Positions 54,049 through 64,000 of a DNA stretch of 64,000 nt are shown piece by piece. The notes under the pieces are model-generated. The model was not told the origin of the DNA and ran no database searches. It saw only the letters and a list, made by a program, of their open reading frames with translations. The DNA is taken from assembly GCF_020715565.1 (NCBI RefSeq), contig NZ_CP085839.1:496001-560000 (forward strand), in the 5' to 3' direction. The stretch is from Nocardioides sp. Kera G14 (GTDB lineage Bacteria > Actinomycetota > Actinomycetes > Propionibacteriales > Nocardioidaceae). Made by a program: the position numbers and the translations under genes. Positions within the stretch are counted from its first letter, which is position 1. Each line of letters begins with the position of its first letter.

Positions 54049-54347
54049 GCACCCTGCACAAGGACCACCGCGACATCCTGCTCGCGCCGGTCGTCTCTGA
54101 GAAGAGCTACGGCCTGCTCGACCAGAACAAGTACACCTTCCTGGTGCACCCTGACGCCAACAAGACCGAGATCAAGATCGCGGTCGAGAAGATCTTCGAC
54201 GTCAAGGTCACCTCGGTGAACACGATCAACCGGGTCGGCAAGGTGCGTCGCACCAAGTTCGGCCTCGGCAAGCGCAAGGACACTAAGCGCGCGATCGTCT
54301 CCCTCGCCGAGGGTCACCGGATCGACATCTTCGGAGGTCAGGCCTGA
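54045..54347 (+). CDS. rplW: 50S ribosomal protein L23
   Basis: 100 residues, near the tunnel exit where SRP and trigger factor dock. [20 protein letters not shown], then [23 protein letters not shown] 54045 overlaps the rplD stop by 4 bases (GTGA). Confidence 0.97.
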   Translation: MSTLHKDHRDILLAPVVSEKSYGLLDQNKYTFLVHPDANKTEIKIAVEKIFDVKVTSVNTINRVGKVRRTKFGLGKRKDTKRAIVSLAEGHRIDIFGGQA

Positions 54348-55183
54348 TGGCTATTCGTAAGTACAAGCCGACCACCCCGGGCCGTCGTGGCTCCTCGGTG
54401 GCCGACTTCGTCGAGATCACCCGCACCACGCCCGAGAAGTCGCTGGTCCGCCCGCTCTCCAAGACCGGCGGCCGCAACAACCAGGGCCGGATCACCACCC
54501 GTCACAAGGGTGGCGGTCACAAGCGCGCCTACCGGATCATCGACTTCAAGCGCTACGACAAGGACGGCGTGCCGGCCAAGGTCGCTCACATCGAGTACGA
54601 CCCCAACCGCACCGCGCGCATCGCCCTGCTGCACTACGCGGACGGCGAGAAGCGCTACATCGTGGCGCCGAAGGACCTGTCCCAGGGCACGGTCATCGAG
54701 TCGGGCCCGACGGCGGACATCAAGGTCGGCAACAACCTCCCGCTGCGCAACATCCCGGTCGGTACCACGATCCACGCGATCGAGCTCCGTCCCGGCGGTG
54801 GCGCCAAGATCGCCCGCTCGGCCGGCATCTCGGCCCAGCTGGTCGCCCGTGAGGGCAGCCGCGCGACGCTGCGTATGCCTTCGGGCGAGATGCGCTTCGT
54901 CGACGTCCGCTGCCGCGCGACGATCGGTGAGGTCGGCAACGCCGAGCAGTCGAACATCAACTGGGGCAAGGCCGGCCGCATGCGGTGGAAGGGCGTTCGC
55001 CCGACCGTCCGTGGTGTCGTCATGAACCCGGTCGACCACCCGCACGGTGGTGGTGAGGGTAAGACGTCCGGTGGTCGTCACCCCGTCTCCCCGTGGGGCA
55101 AGCCCGAGGGCCGCACGCGCAAGCGCAAGGCCAGTGACGCCCTCATCATCCGACGCCGCAAGTCCGGCAAGAACAAGCGTTGA
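54347..55183 (+). CDS. rplB: 50S ribosomal protein L2
   Basis: 278 residues. [20 protein letters not shown] near the start and [20 protein letters not shown] near the end, with the conserved His of the peptidyl-transferase region. ATG shares one base with the rplW stop. Confidence 0.98.
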   Translation: MAIRKYKPTTPGRRGSSVADFVEITRTTPEKSLVRPLSKTGGRNNQGRITTRHKGGGHKRAYRIIDFKRYDKDGVPAKVAHIEYDPNRTARIALLHYADGEKRYIVAPKDLSQGTVIESGPTADIKVGNNLPLRNIPVGTTIHAIELRPGGGAKIARSAGISAQLVAREGSRATLRMPSGEMRFVDVRCRATIGEVGNAEQSNINWGKAGRMRWKGVRPTVRGVVMNPVDHPHGGGEGKTSGGRHPVSPWGKPEGRTRKRKASDALIIRRRKSGKNKR

Positions 55184-55198
55184 TAGGGGAGTAGTCCA

Positions 55199-55480
55199 AT
55201 GCCTCGCAGCCTGAAGAAGGGTCCCTTCGTCGACGGCCACCTCGAGAAGAAGGTGGACGCCGAGAACGACAAGGGCACCCAGAACGTCATCAAGACCTGG
55301 TCGCGCCGCTCCATGATCCTGCCGTCCTTCATCGGACACACGATCGCGGTGCACGACGGTCGCAAGCACGTGCCGGTGTTCATCACCGACTCCATGGTCG
55401 GGCACAAGCTCGGCGAGTTCGCACCGACCCGCACCTACAAGGGTCACGTCAAGGAAGACCGGAAGGGGAAGCGTCGATGA
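55199..55480 (+). CDS. rpsS: 30S ribosomal protein S19
   Basis: 93 residues. [20 protein letters not shown] and [20 protein letters not shown]; head of the 30S. AGGGGAGTAG upstream. Confidence 0.98.
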   Translation: MPRSLKKGPFVDGHLEKKVDAENDKGTQNVIKTWSRRSMILPSFIGHTIAVHDGRKHVPVFITDSMVGHKLGEFAPTRTYKGHVKEDRKGKRR

Positions 55481-55896
55481 GCACCACTGACCGTCGTAAC
55501 GTCTCCGCCCGCCGCGCCTCCGTCCTCGGCGAGGAGGTCGGTGCCTTCGCGAGCGCCCGCTACCAGCGGATCACGCCGCTGAAGGCCCGCCGTGTCGTCG
55601 ACCTGGTCCGCGGCCTGCCCGTCGACGAGGCCCTCTCCCTGCTGGCGTTCGCGCCGCAGGCGGCCTCCGAGACCGTCTACAAGGTGCTCGAGAGCGCCGT
55701 TGCCAACGCCGAGACCACCGAGGGCCTCAACCGTGGCGACCTGGTCGTCTCGGTCGCGCAGGTCGACGAGGGTCCGACGATGAAGCGCTGGCGCCCCCGT
55801 GCCCAGGGCCGTGCCACCCGCATCAACAAGCGGACCAGTCACATCACGCTGGCCGTCCAGCCGGCTGACGTCGTCGCCGCGAAGAAGGTGAAGTAA
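55477..55896 (+). CDS. rplV: 50S ribosomal protein L22
   Basis: 139 residues. The fold core is [20 protein letters not shown], with the long hairpin loop [20 protein letters not shown] that lines the tunnel. A ~20-residue N-terminal extension ([20 protein letters not shown]) is longer than in E. coli. ATGA overlap with rpsS. Confidence 0.97.
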   Translation: MSTTDRRNVSARRASVLGEEVGAFASARYQRITPLKARRVVDLVRGLPVDEALSLLAFAPQAASETVYKVLESAVANAETTEGLNRGDLVVSVAQVDEGPTMKRWRPRAQGRATRINKRTSHITLAVQPADVVAAKKVK

Positions 55897-55899
55897 CTC

Positions 55900-56733
<834 letters not shown>

Positions 56734-56737
56734 CACC

Positions 56738-57157
56738 ATGCTGATGCCCCGTCGCCTCAAGCACCGCAAGCAGCACCACCCCAAGCGGGATGGCGCTGCC
56801 AAGGGCGGCACCTCGCTCGCCTTCGGTGACTTCGGTATCCAGGCACTCGAGGGTCACTACGTGACCAACCGACAGATCGAGTCGGCTCGTATCGCCATGA
56901 CCCGTCACATCAAGCGTGGTGGAAAGGTCTGGATCAACATCTTCCCGGACCGCCCGCTGACCAAGAAGCCCGCTGAGACACGCATGGGTTCCGGTAAGGG
57001 TTCCCCCGAGTGGTGGGTCGCCAACGTCAAGCCCGGCCGCGTCATGTTCGAGCTCTCCGGTGTGCCGGAGGACGTGGCCCGCGAGGCGATGCGCCGCGCG
57101 ATCCACAAGCTCCCCATGAAGTGCCGCTTCATCACGCGAGAGTTGGGTGAGTTCTGA
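56738..57157 (+). CDS. rplP: 50S ribosomal protein L16
   Basis: 139 residues. [20 protein letters not shown], then [20 protein letters not shown] with the Arg that is hydroxylated in some bacteria. Four bases after rpsC. Confidence 0.98.
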   Translation: MLMPRRLKHRKQHHPKRDGAAKGGTSLAFGDFGIQALEGHYVTNRQIESARIAMTRHIKRGGKVWINIFPDRPLTKKPAETRMGSGKGSPEWWVANVKPGRVMFELSGVPEDVAREAMRRAIHKLPMKCRFITRELGEF

Positions 57158-57399
57158 TGGCAAACCAGATCACTACCGCACTGGAGCTCGACGAGCTCAA
57201 CGACGTCGACCTCGAGGCCAAGCTTCGTGAGGCCAAGGAGGAGCTCTTCAACCTCCGCTTCCAGGCGGCCACCGGCCAGCTGGAGAGCCACGGCCGTCTC
57301 CGCGTCGTCAAGAAGGACATCGCCCGCATCTACACGGTCGTGCGTGAGCGTGAGCTCGGTATTCGCACCGCGCCGGGCGCCGAGAACAAGGAGGCCTGA
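57157..57399 (+). CDS. rpmC: 50S ribosomal protein L29
   Basis: 80 residues, two-helix bundle: [43 protein letters not shown] shares a base with the rplP stop. Confidence 0.97.
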   Translation: MANQITTALELDELNDVDLEAKLREAKEELFNLRFQAATGQLESHGRLRVVKKDIARIYTVVRERELGIRTAPGAENKEA

Positions 57400-57401
57400 T
57401 C

Positions 57402-57680
57402 ATGGCTGAGACCACTGAGCAGACTGAAGAGCGCAACAGCCGCAAGGTGCGCGAGGGCCTCGTCGTCAGCGACAAGATGGAGAAGACCATCGTCGTCGCT
57501 GTCGAGGACCGCGTGAAGCACCCGCTCTACGGCAAGGTCCTGCGTCGCTCGACCAAGCTGAAGGCGCACGACGAGCAGAACAGCGCCGGCATCGGCGACC
57601 GCGTCCTGGTCATGGAGACCCGCCCGCTGTCCGCCACCAAGCGCTGGCGCCTCGTCGAGATCATCGAGAAGGCCAAGTAG
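57402..57680 (+). CDS. rpsQ: 30S ribosomal protein S17
   Basis: 92 residues. [40 protein letters not shown], and [19 protein letters not shown]. The last gene before a long hairpin. Confidence 0.97.
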   Translation: MAETTEQTEERNSRKVREGLVVSDKMEKTIVVAVEDRVKHPLYGKVLRRSTKLKAHDEQNSAGIGDRVLVMETRPLSATKRWRLVEIIEKAK

Positions 57681-57706
57681 TCCTACGCCGTTTTGGCGAA
57701 ACGAGC

Positions 57707-57743
57707 GAGTGCCGGGGAGACTTAACCGTTCCCCGGCGCTTGT
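57707..57743 (+). other. 13-bp hairpin at the S10/spc junction
   Basis: 57707-57719 pairs with 57731-57743 around an 11-base loop; the GCCGGGGA/TCCCCGGC core is perfect and there are two G-T wobbles. No T-run. It marks the 145-base gap between rpsQ and rplN, where operon ends or RNA is processed. The rest of the gap shows no gene. Confidence 0.6.
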
Positions 57744-57825
57744 TCGGTGAACATTCCACATCAAGGTTCGGCAAGGCTCGCACGCCCTGGATGCGTGAGA
57801 GAACCGGCTCGACAAGGAGTTATCC

Positions 57826-58194
57826 ATGATTCAGCAGGAGTCGCGACTCAAGGTCGCCGACAACACGGGTGCCAAGGAGATCCTCTGCATCCGCGTTCTC
57901 GGTGGCTCTGGTCGTCGCTACGCCGGCATCGGTGACACCATCGTCGCCACTGTCAAGGACGCGATCCCCGGCGGCAACGTCAAGAAGGGCGACGTCGTCA
58001 AGGCCGTCATCGTGCGCACCGTCAAGGAGCGCCGCCGTCCCGACGGTTCCTACATCCGCTTCGACGAGAACGCTGCCGTCATCCTGAAGAACGACGGCGA
58101 GCCCCGCGGCACCCGTATCTTCGGCCCGGTCGGCCGCGAGCTGCGCGAGAAGAAGTTCATGAAGATCATCTCGCTGGCTCCGGAGGTGCTGTGA
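57826..58194 (+). CDS. rplN: 50S ribosomal protein L14
   Basis: 122 residues. [40 protein letters not shown] and [20 protein letters not shown]. First spc gene; AAGGAG upstream. Confidence 0.98.
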   Translation: MIQQESRLKVADNTGAKEILCIRVLGGSGRRYAGIGDTIVATVKDAIPGGNVKKGDVVKAVIVRTVKERRRPDGSYIRFDENAAVILKNDGEPRGTRIFGPVGRELREKKFMKIISLAPEVL

Positions 58195-58556
58195 TGACGA
58201 AGTCGTTCAACATCAAGACTGGTGACGAGGTCAAGGTCATCGCGGGCAAGGACAAGGGTGCGACCGGCAAAGTCATCCGCGTCCTCCGTGACGAGGACCG
58301 CGTCGTCGTCGAGGGCGTCAACATCATCAAGCGCCACCTGAAGTCGGGCCAGAACGCCGCCGGCGCTCAGGTCCAGGGCGGCATCATCGCCTCCGAGGCG
58401 CCGATCCACGTGTCCAACGTGCAGCTCCTCGAGGACGGCCAGCCCGTCCGCCTGGGCTTCCGTCGTGACGCCGTGCAGAAGCGTCGCCCCGACGGTTCCA
58501 CCTACGCCGCGGAGCGCTCGGTGCGCATCTCGCGCAAGTCGGGCAAGGAGATCTGA
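58194..58556 (+). CDS. rplX: 50S ribosomal protein L24
   Basis: 120 residues. [20 protein letters not shown] (KOW motif), [23 protein letters not shown] 58194 shares a base with the rplN stop; a GTG one codon earlier is possible. Confidence 0.97.
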   Translation: MTKSFNIKTGDEVKVIAGKDKGATGKVIRVLRDEDRVVVEGVNIIKRHLKSGQNAAGAQVQGGIIASEAPIHVSNVQLLEDGQPVRLGFRRDAVQKRRPDGSTYAAERSVRISRKSGKEI

Positions 58557-58558
58557 CA

Positions 58559-59134
58559 ATGTCTGCAGCGTCCACCGAAAACACGGCAACCCAGCCCCGC
58601 CTCAAGGCACGTTACCGCGCCGAGATCGCGCCTGCTCTCCAGGAGCAGTTCGAGCTCAAGAACGCCATGCTCGTCCCCGGCCTGACGAAGATCGTCGTCA
58701 ACATGGGTGTCGGCGAGGCCGCTCGTGACTCGAAGCTCATCGAGGGCGCCATCAAGGACCTCACCGCGATCACGGGCCAGAAGCCGCTCGTGAACAAGGC
58801 CCGCAAGTCGATCGCCCAGTTCAAGCTGCGTGAGGGCATGCCGATCGGCGCCCACGTCACGCTGCGTGGCGACCGCATGTGGGAGTTCCTCGATCGTCTC
58901 CTGTCCCTCGCCCTGCCCCGCATCCGCGACTTCCGTGGTCTGAACGGCAAGCAGTTCGACGGCAACGGCAACTACACCTTCGGTCTGACCGAGCAGGTCA
59001 TGTTCCACGAGATCGACCAGGACAAGATCGACCGCCCGCGCGGTATGGACATCACGCTGGTCACCACTGCCACCAACGACGACCAGGGTCGCGCGCTGCT
59101 CAAGGCGCTCGGCTTCCCGTTCAAGGAGAACTGA
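58559..59134 (+). CDS. rplE: 50S ribosomal protein L5
   Basis: 191 residues, binds 5S r[63 protein letters not shown]. Two bases after rplX. Confidence 0.98.
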   Translation: MSAASTENTATQPRLKARYRAEIAPALQEQFELKNAMLVPGLTKIVVNMGVGEAARDSKLIEGAIKDLTAITGQKPLVNKARKSIAQFKLREGMPIGAHVTLRGDRMWEFLDRLLSLALPRIRDFRGLNGKQFDGNGNYTFGLTEQVMFHEIDQDKIDRPRGMDITLVTTATNDDQGRALLKALGFPFKEN

Positions 59135-59135
59135 C

Positions 59136-59321
59136 ATGGCGAAGACCGCGCTCAAGGTCAAGGCCGCGCGCAAGCCGAAGTACGCCGTCCGCGCCTACAC
59201 CCGCTGCCAGCGGTGTGGCCGCCCGAAGGCCGTGTTCCGCAAGTTCGGCCTGTGCCGTATCTGCCTGCGTGAGATGGCCCACCGTGGCGAGCTCCCCGGC
59301 GTGACCAAGTCCAGCTGGTGA
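59136..59321 (+). CDS. rpsN: 30S ribosomal protein S14, zinc-binding (type Z)
   Basis: 61 residues. [20 protein letters not shown] gives two C-x2-C pairs for zinc; the end is [18 protein letters not shown]. The short zinc form, as opposed to the 101-residue zinc-free form that some actinobacteria carry elsewhere for zinc starvation. Confidence 0.98.
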   Translation: MAKTALKVKAARKPKYAVRAYTRCQRCGRPKAVFRKFGLCRICLREMAHRGELPGVTKSSW

Positions 59322-59395
59322 AGACCACCATCTAGTCCGTTGAAGGTCGCATTCGCCTGTGCGGTGCGAAACCACTTCGAGAAAGAAACAACATC

Positions 59396-59803
59396 ATGAC
59401 GATGACTGACCCGATCGCAGACATGCTCACGCGTCTGCGCAACGCCAACCAGGCGTTCCACGACTCGGTGACGATGCCCCACAGCAAGATCAAGCAGGGC
59501 GTCGCCGAGATCCTCAAGCAGGAGGGCTACATCGCCTCGTTCGAGGTGAAGGAGCCCGCTGAGGGTGAGGTCGGCAAGACCCTCACGCTCACGCTCAAGT
59601 ACGGCCGCAACCGCGAGCGCTCGCTCGCAGGTCTGCGCCGCATCAGCAAGCCCGGCCTCCGCGTCTACGCCAAGCACTCGGGTCTCCCGAAGGTGCTCGG
59701 CGGTCTCGGCGTGGCGATCATCTCCACGAGCCAGGGCCTGCTCACCGACCGTCAGGCGAACCAGAAGGGCGTGGGCGGCGAAGTCCTCGCCTACGTCTGG
59801 TGA
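59396..59803 (+). CDS. rpsH: 30S ribosomal protein S8
   Basis: 135 residues. [20 protein letters not shown] and [32 protein letters not shown]. In E. coli S8 represses the spc operon. The 74-base gap before it is the longest between rplN and rplO and has GAAAGAAA upstream. Confidence 0.98.
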   Translation: MTMTDPIADMLTRLRNANQAFHDSVTMPHSKIKQGVAEILKQEGYIASFEVKEPAEGEVGKTLTLTLKYGRNRERSLAGLRRISKPGLRVYAKHSGLPKVLGGLGVAIISTSQGLLTDRQANQKGVGGEVLAYVW

Positions 59804-59822
59804 TTGGGAAGGAGTAGAGAAC

Positions 59823-60362
59823 ATGTCGCGTATTGGCAAGCTCCCCGTCCCGGTCCCGGGCAACGTGGACGTTCAGATCGAGGGTCAGACCGTGACCGTC
59901 AAGGGCCCCAAGGGCACCCTGTCGCACGTCGTGGCCGAGCCCATCACTGTCGAGAAGGGCGAAGGCGTCCTCGACGTCAAGCGCCCCGACGACGAGCGCA
60001 TCTCCAAGTCGCTCCACGGTCTTTCCCGCACCCTGATCAACAACATGGTCGTGGGTGTGACCGAGGGCTACGAGAAGAAGCTCGAGATCGTCGGCGTCGG
60101 CTACCGCGTCCTGCCCAAGGGCCCGACGCAGCTCGAGTTCCAGCTCGGCTACAGCCACCCGATCATCTTCGACGCCCCCGAGGGCATCACCTTCACCGTC
60201 GAGGGCCCGACCAAGCTCGGTGTCACCGGCATCGACAAGCAGCAGGTCGGTGAGGTTGCGGCCAACATCCGCAAGCTTCGCAAGCCCGAGCCCTACAAGG
60301 GCAAGGGTGTTCGTTACGCCGGCGAGAACGTCCGCCGCAAGGTCGGAAAGGCTGGTAAGTGA
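59823..60362 (+). CDS. rplF: 50S ribosomal protein L6
   Basis: 179 residues. [40 protein letters not shown] and [32 protein letters not shown] upstream. Confidence 0.98.
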   Translation: MSRIGKLPVPVPGNVDVQIEGQTVTVKGPKGTLSHVVAEPITVEKGEGVLDVKRPDDERISKSLHGLSRTLINNMVVGVTEGYEKKLEIVGVGYRVLPKGPTQLEFQLGYSHPIIFDAPEGITFTVEGPTKLGVTGIDKQQVGEVAANIRKLRKPEPYKGKGVRYAGENVRRKVGKAGK

Positions 60363-60364
60363 CG

Positions 60365-60748
60365 ATGGCCATCTCACTGTCCAACAACAAGCACACCGCT
60401 GCTCGGGTCAAGTCGCGCCTCAAGCGCCAGGTCCGTGGCCGCAAGAAGATCGAGGGATCTGCCGAGCGTCCGCGCCTGGTGGTCACCCGGTCGGCCAAGC
60501 ACATCACCGCTCAGGTCGTGGACGACCTGGTGGGCAAGACGCTCGCTTCCGCGTCCACCATCGAGGCCGACCTGCGCGCGAACGACGGTGACAAGACCGC
60601 CAAGGCCAAGGCCGTCGGCCAGCTCGTCGCCGAGCGCGCCAAGGCTGCGGGCATCGAGGCGGTCGTCTTCGACCGTGCCGGCAACAAGTACACCGGTCGC
60701 ATTGCGGCCCTGGCAGACGCCGCTCGTGAGGGCGGCCTCCAGTTCTGA
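60365..60748 (+). CDS. rplR: 50S ribosomal protein L18
   Basis: 127 residues, 5S rRNA binder. [43 protein letters not shown] 60365; GTG 60359 overlapping rplF is possible. Confidence 0.97.
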   Translation: MAISLSNNKHTAARVKSRLKRQVRGRKKIEGSAERPRLVVTRSAKHITAQVVDDLVGKTLASASTIEADLRANDGDKTAKAKAVGQLVAERAKAAGIEAVVFDRAGNKYTGRIAALADAAREGGLQF

Positions 60749-60776
60749 CGAGCGACCGAGAGACTAGGAATATCTG

Positions 60777-61421
60777 ATGAGCTCAACTGCTCCCCAGCGC
60801 GGCCAGCGTGACGGCCAGGGCCGTGGCCGTGGTCGTGACGACCGCCGCGGCGGCCAGGCCGAGAAGAGCCAGTACATCGAGCGCGTCGTCGCGATCAACC
60901 GCGTCGCCAAGGTCGTGAAGGGTGGTCGTCGCTTCAGCTTCACCGCCCTCGTGATCGTCGGTGACGGCAACGGTCTCGTCGGCGTCGGCTACGGCAAGGC
61001 CAAGGAAGTTCCCGCGGCCATCGCCAAGGGTGTCGAGGAGGCGAAGAAGCACTTCTTCCAGGTTCCTCGCATCGGCGGCACCATCCCTCACCCCGTCCAG
61101 GGTGAGAAGGCTGCGGGCGTCGTCCTGCTCCGTCCGGCCGCCCCCGGTACCGGTGTGATCGCCGGTGGTCCGGTGCGCGCGGTGCTCGAGTGCGCCGGCA
61201 TCCACGACGTCCTGAGCAAGTCGCTCGGTTCGTCCAACCAGATCAACATCGTCCACGCGACGGTGGAGGCCCTCAAGATGCTCGAGCAGCCCGAGGCTGT
61301 CGCCGCGCGTCGTGGCCTTCCGATCGAGCAGGTCGTTCCGGCCGCGCTCCTCAAGGCTCGCGAGGAGGCTGCTGCTGAGGCTGCCGCCGCCGCGCCGGCC
61401 ACCGAGGGGGTGCCGGCCTGA
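60777..61421 (+). CDS. rpsE: 30S ribosomal protein S5 with N- and C-terminal extensions
   Basis: 214 residues against about 166 in E. coli. The N-terminus is Gly/Arg-rich ([20 protein letters not shown]) and the C-terminus Ala-rich. Core: [20 protein letters not shown] and [20 protein letters not shown]. Overlaps the rpmD start by 1 base. Confidence 0.97.
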   Translation: MSSTAPQRGQRDGQGRGRGRDDRRGGQAEKSQYIERVVAINRVAKVVKGGRRFSFTALVIVGDGNGLVGVGYGKAKEVPAAIAKGVEEAKKHFFQVPRIGGTIPHPVQGEKAAGVVLLRPAAPGTGVIAGGPVRAVLECAGIHDVLSKSLGSSNQINIVHATVEALKMLEQPEAVAARRGLPIEQVVPAALLKAREEAAAEAAAAAPATEGVPA

Positions 61422-61603
61422 TGGCTCAGCTCAAGGTTCGCCAGAACAAGGGCCTCGTCGGCCTCAAGCAGAACCAGCGCGACACGCTTCGCAGCCTGGG
61501 TCTCAAGCGCATCGGCGACGTGGTCATCAAGGAAGACCGCCCGGAGATCCGCGGCATGGTCAACACCGTCCGTCACCTGGTGACGGTCGAGGAGGTCGAC
61601 TGA
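61421..61603 (+). CDS. rpmD: 50S ribosomal protein L30
   Basis: 60 residues. [40 protein letters not shown]. Short single-domain protein, typical length. Confidence 0.97.
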   Translation: MAQLKVRQNKGLVGLKQNQRDTLRSLGLKRIGDVVIKEDRPEIRGMVNTVRHLVTVEEVD

Positions 61604-61605
61604 TC

Positions 61606-62058
61606 ATGGCTGAGAACAACCCGCTCAAGCTGCACCACCTTCGTCCCGCCCCGGGCGCCAAGACTGCCAAGACCCGCGTCGGTCGTGGTGAGGGCTCCAA
61701 GGGTAAGACCGCCGGTCGCGGTACCAAGGGTACGAAGGCCCGCTACCAGGTTCCCGTCGCCTTCGAGGGTGGCCAGATGCCGATCCACATGCGTCTGCCC
61801 AAGCTCAAGGGCTTCAAGAACCCCTTCAAGGTGACCTTCCAGGTCGTCAACCTCGACAAGATCAACGAGACCTTCCCCAACGGTGGCACCGTCTCCGTCG
61901 CGGACCTCGTCGCCAAGGGCCTCGTTCGCAAGAACGAGCCGGTCAAGGTGCTCGGCACCGGCGAGATCTCCGTCAAGGTCGACCTGACCGTCGACGCCGC
62001 CTCGTCCTCCGCCAAGGAGAAGATCGAGGCTGCCGGCGGCACGGTCACCGTCGCCTGA
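61606..62058 (+). CDS. rplO: 50S ribosomal protein L15
   Basis: 150 residues. [40 protein letters not shown] and [20 protein letters not shown]. Last gene before a terminator hairpin. Confidence 0.98.
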   Translation: MAENNPLKLHHLRPAPGAKTAKTRVGRGEGSKGKTAGRGTKGTKARYQVPVAFEGGQMPIHMRLPKLKGFKNPFKVTFQVVNLDKINETFPNGGTVSVADLVAKGLVRKNEPVKVLGTGEISVKVDLTVDAASSSAKEKIEAAGGTVTVA

Positions 62059-62074
62059 GGTTCGCACATCTCAA

Positions 62075-62118
62075 GAACGCGGTCGGGAGTACCCCTCGAG
62101 GGTGCCCCGACCGCGTTC
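62075..62118 (+). terminator. Hairpin between rplO and secY
   Basis: GAACGCGGTCGGG (62075-62087) pairs perfectly with CCCGACCGCGTTC (62106-62118); the loop contains a smaller palindrome (CCCTCGAGGG). No T-run. It suggests that secY-adk are partly uncoupled from the ribosomal genes. TAGGCT at 62136-62141 may be the -10 box of a secY promoter. Confidence 0.75.
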
Positions 62119-62207
62119 GTGCATCTCCGGCCCTGTTAGGCTTCCCCGGGCCTGTGGCGCGTCTGTCCACGCCCATGCGTATTCATAGCTGAGAAGAGGA
62201 ACCTCAC

Positions 62208-63509
62208 GTGCTTGGCGCGTTCGCGAACGCCTTCCGTACTCCGGATCTGCGTCGCAAGCTGCTGTTCGTCCTGTTGATCATCGTGATCTTCCGGGCGGGC
62301 TCGCAGCTCCCTGCCCCCGGCGTCAACGTCGGAAACGTCGAGGACTGCATCAACATCACGAAGGAGGGTGCAGGTGCCGGTCTCTACAACCTGGTCAACC
62401 TCTTCTCCGGCGGAGCGCTTCTCCAGCTGACGATCTTCGCGCTGGGGATCATGCCGTACATCACAGCCAGCATCATCCTGCAGCTGCTCGTCGTGGTCAT
62501 CCCTCGACTCGAGCGCCTCAAGGACGAGGGCCAGTCCGGCCAGACGAAGATCACCCAGTACACCCGTTATCTCACGCTCGGCCTGGCGCTCCTGCAGGCC
62601 ACCGGCATCGTGGCGCTGGCCCGCTCGGGCAACCTGCTCCAGTGCGACAAGGACCTGCTCTACAGCAACAGCAAGAGCACCTTCCTCGTCATGGTCGTGA
62701 CCATGACCGCCGGAACCGCCGTGATCATGTGGCTCGGTGAGCTCATCACCGAGCGCGGCATCGGCAACGGCATGTCGATCCTGATCTTCACCCAGGTGAT
62801 CGCGACCTTCCCGGCGACCATGTGGGCCGTCAAGCAGCAGCATGGTTGGTGGACCTTCGGCGTCGTGCTCGTCATCGGACTCGCACTGATGGCCGCGGTC
62901 ATCTTCATCGAACAGGCGCAGCGCCGGATCCCGGTGCAATATGCACGCCGGATGGTCGGGAGCCGCATGTTCGGTGGGTCGTCGACGTACATCCCGCTCA
63001 AGGTCAACCAGGCGGGCGTCATCCCCGTCATCTTCGCGAGCTCCCTGCTCTACCTCCCGGCCATGGCCGCGCAGTTCAACCAGAACAGCAGCGCCAAGTG
63101 GGTCGACTGGATCAACACCTACTTCGTCAAGGGCGATCACCCCCTCTACATGGCGGCGTTCTTCCTGCTCATCGTCTTCTTCACCTATTTCTACGTCTCC
63201 ATCACCTTCAACCCGAAGGAAGTGGCGGACAACATGAAGAAGTACGGCGGCTTCATTCCCGGTATCCGTGCGGGCAAGCCGACCGAGGACTACCTGTCCT
63301 ACGTCCTGTCCCGCATCACGCTGCCGGGCTCGCTGTACCTCGGTCTGATCGCGCTGATCCCGCTCATCGCCCTCGCGCTGATCAACGCCAACAGCAACTT
63401 CCCGTTCGGTGGAACGTCGATCCTCATCATGGTCGGCGTCGCCCTCGACACGGTGAAGCAGATCGAGAGCCAGCTGCAGCAGCGCAACTACGAAGGGTTC
63501 CTCCGCTGA
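62208..63509 (+). CDS. secY: Protein translocase channel subunit SecY
   Basis: 433 residues with ten membrane helices. The opening [20 protein letters not shown], plug region with [40 protein letters not shown] and the C-terminal [20 protein letters not shown] with [20 protein letters not shown] are standard. GTG 62208. The stop shares a base with the adk start. Confidence 0.98.
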   Translation: MLGAFANAFRTPDLRRKLLFVLLIIVIFRAGSQLPAPGVNVGNVEDCINITKEGAGAGLYNLVNLFSGGALLQLTIFALGIMPYITASIILQLLVVVIPRLERLKDEGQSGQTKITQYTRYLTLGLALLQATGIVALARSGNLLQCDKDLLYSNSKSTFLVMVVTMTAGTAVIMWLGELITERGIGNGMSILIFTQVIATFPATMWAVKQQHGWWTFGVVLVIGLALMAAVIFIEQAQRRIPVQYARRMVGSRMFGGSSTYIPLKVNQAGVIPVIFASSLLYLPAMAAQFNQNSSAKWVDWINTYFVKGDHPLYMAAFFLLIVFFTYFYVSITFNPKEVADNMKKYGGFIPGIRAGKPTEDYLSYVLSRITLPGSLYLGLIALIPLIALALINANSNFPFGGTSILIMVGVALDTVKQIESQLQQRNYEGFLR

Positions 63510-64000
63510 TGCGTCTGATCATCATGGGTCCGCCCGGAGCCGGTAAGGGCACTCAGGCGAAGTTCATCGCCGAGCGCTTCGGCATCCCCGCGATCTCCAC
63601 CGGCGACATCTTCCGCGCCAACGTGTCCCAGGGCACGCCGCTCGGGGTCCAGGCCAAGAGCTTCATGGACCAGGGTCTCTACGTGCCCGACGAGGTCACG
63701 AACCTCATGGTCCGCGACCGGATCGACGAGAAGGACGCCGAGCACGGCTTCCTCCTCGACGGGTACCCGCGCACCCTCGCGCAGGTCGAGGAGCTCGACG
63801 GGATGATCAAGTTCACCGGTCACAAGCTCGACGCCGTCATCGTGCTCACAGTCGACCAGGACGAGATCGTCGACCGCCTGCACCGCCGTGCTGTCGAGGA
63901 GGGTCGCGACGACGACACCCCCGACGTCATCCGGAAGCGCCAGGAGGTCTACCTCGAGCAGACCGAGCCGCTGATCGCCGTCTACAAGGAGCGTGGCCTG
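63509..64000 (+). CDS. adk: Adenylate kinase, 3' end cut by the window
   Basis: 164 residues visible. [20 protein letters not shown] (P-loop), [33 protein letters not shown] (Asp/Arg of the core) and [20 protein letters not shown] followed by [17 protein letters not shown]. The LID is the short form, without a zinc domain, as in mycobacterial Adk. Makes ADP from ATP and AMP. ATG overlaps the secY stop. Confidence 0.97.
   Translation, partial: MRLIIMGPPGAGKGTQAKFIAERFGIPAISTGDIFRANVSQGTPLGVQAKSFMDQGLYVPDEVTNLMVRDRIDEKDAEHGFLLDGYPRTLAQVEELDGMIKFTGHKLDAVIVLTVDQDEIVDRLHRRAVEEGRDDDTPDVIRKRQEVYLEQTEPLIAVYKERGL

Overview
This is a 64 kb piece of chromosome from a very GC-rich Gram-positive actinobacterium. 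Third codon positions are almost always G or C, GTG starts are frequent, and several starts look leaderless. Markers include OtsA, DUF3263, DUF3027, DUF2530 and FHA proteins, an F420-type oxidoreductase, a DUF222/HNH protein of the 13E12 type, a mycobacterial-type XPB helicase and two CIRCE operators in front of groEL. The gene set suggests the Nocardioidaceae/Propionibacteriales area; that placement is an inference, not read from a marker tree.

Layout. 1-1.25 kb: start of a GH13 glucosidase (cut by the window edge) and a tRNA-Thr. 1.25-2.9 kb: a lower-GC patch beside the tRNA with an orphan protein built from two copies of one domain and a short remnant ORF. 2.9-7.7 kb: alkyltransferase-like protein, dienelactone-hydrolase-like protein, ung-pdxY, an LLM oxidoreductase and a DUF222/HNH protein. 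7.9-11.75 kb: a tightly overlapped three-gene unit (PhaC-like hydrolase, GPH transporter, PLP decarboxylase). 11.8-18.7 kb: glutamate-synthase-like flavoprotein, otsA, DUF3263-LytR_C-OatA-like acyltransferase, otsB. 18.7-25.3 kb: a SAM-I riboswitch in front of thrC, an SGNH hydrolase, CIRCE x2-groEL, and DUF2207-lemA. 25.3-31.2 kb: GntR regulator, an AlkB-like oxygenase behind a probable SOS box, MFS, HD-domain protein, an E. coli-type serA, and rtcB. 31.2-32.2 kb: a small-gene patch with a Cys-rich protein and a possible toxin/HTH pair. 32.2-43.7 kb: XPB helicase, cysteine dioxygenase, helicase-associated protein, FHA protein, signal peptidase I, HAD hydrolase, cold-shock protein, two MFS transporters, DUF3027 and DUF2530.

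43.7-64 kb is the main translation block: rpsL-rpsG-fusA-tuf (str), then trmB, two secreted GH16-fold paralogues without the catalytic motif and an MFS transporter, then the S10 and spc operons (rpsJ to rplO), secY and the start of adk. Many ribosomal genes overlap by 1-4 bases, which suggests translational coupling. Hairpins separate tuf/trmB, rpsQ/rplN and rplO/secY.

I found no CRISPR array, rRNA, insertion sequence or prophage. The most unusual items are the thrC SAM riboswitch with a perfect anti-Shine-Dalgarno complement inside its aptamer, the duplicated-domain orphan beside tRNA-Thr, the PhaC-like/GPH/decarboxylase operon, the catalytically dead GH16-fold pair between str and S10, the small-gene trio at 31.4-32.2 kb, and several long dyads in front of single genes.
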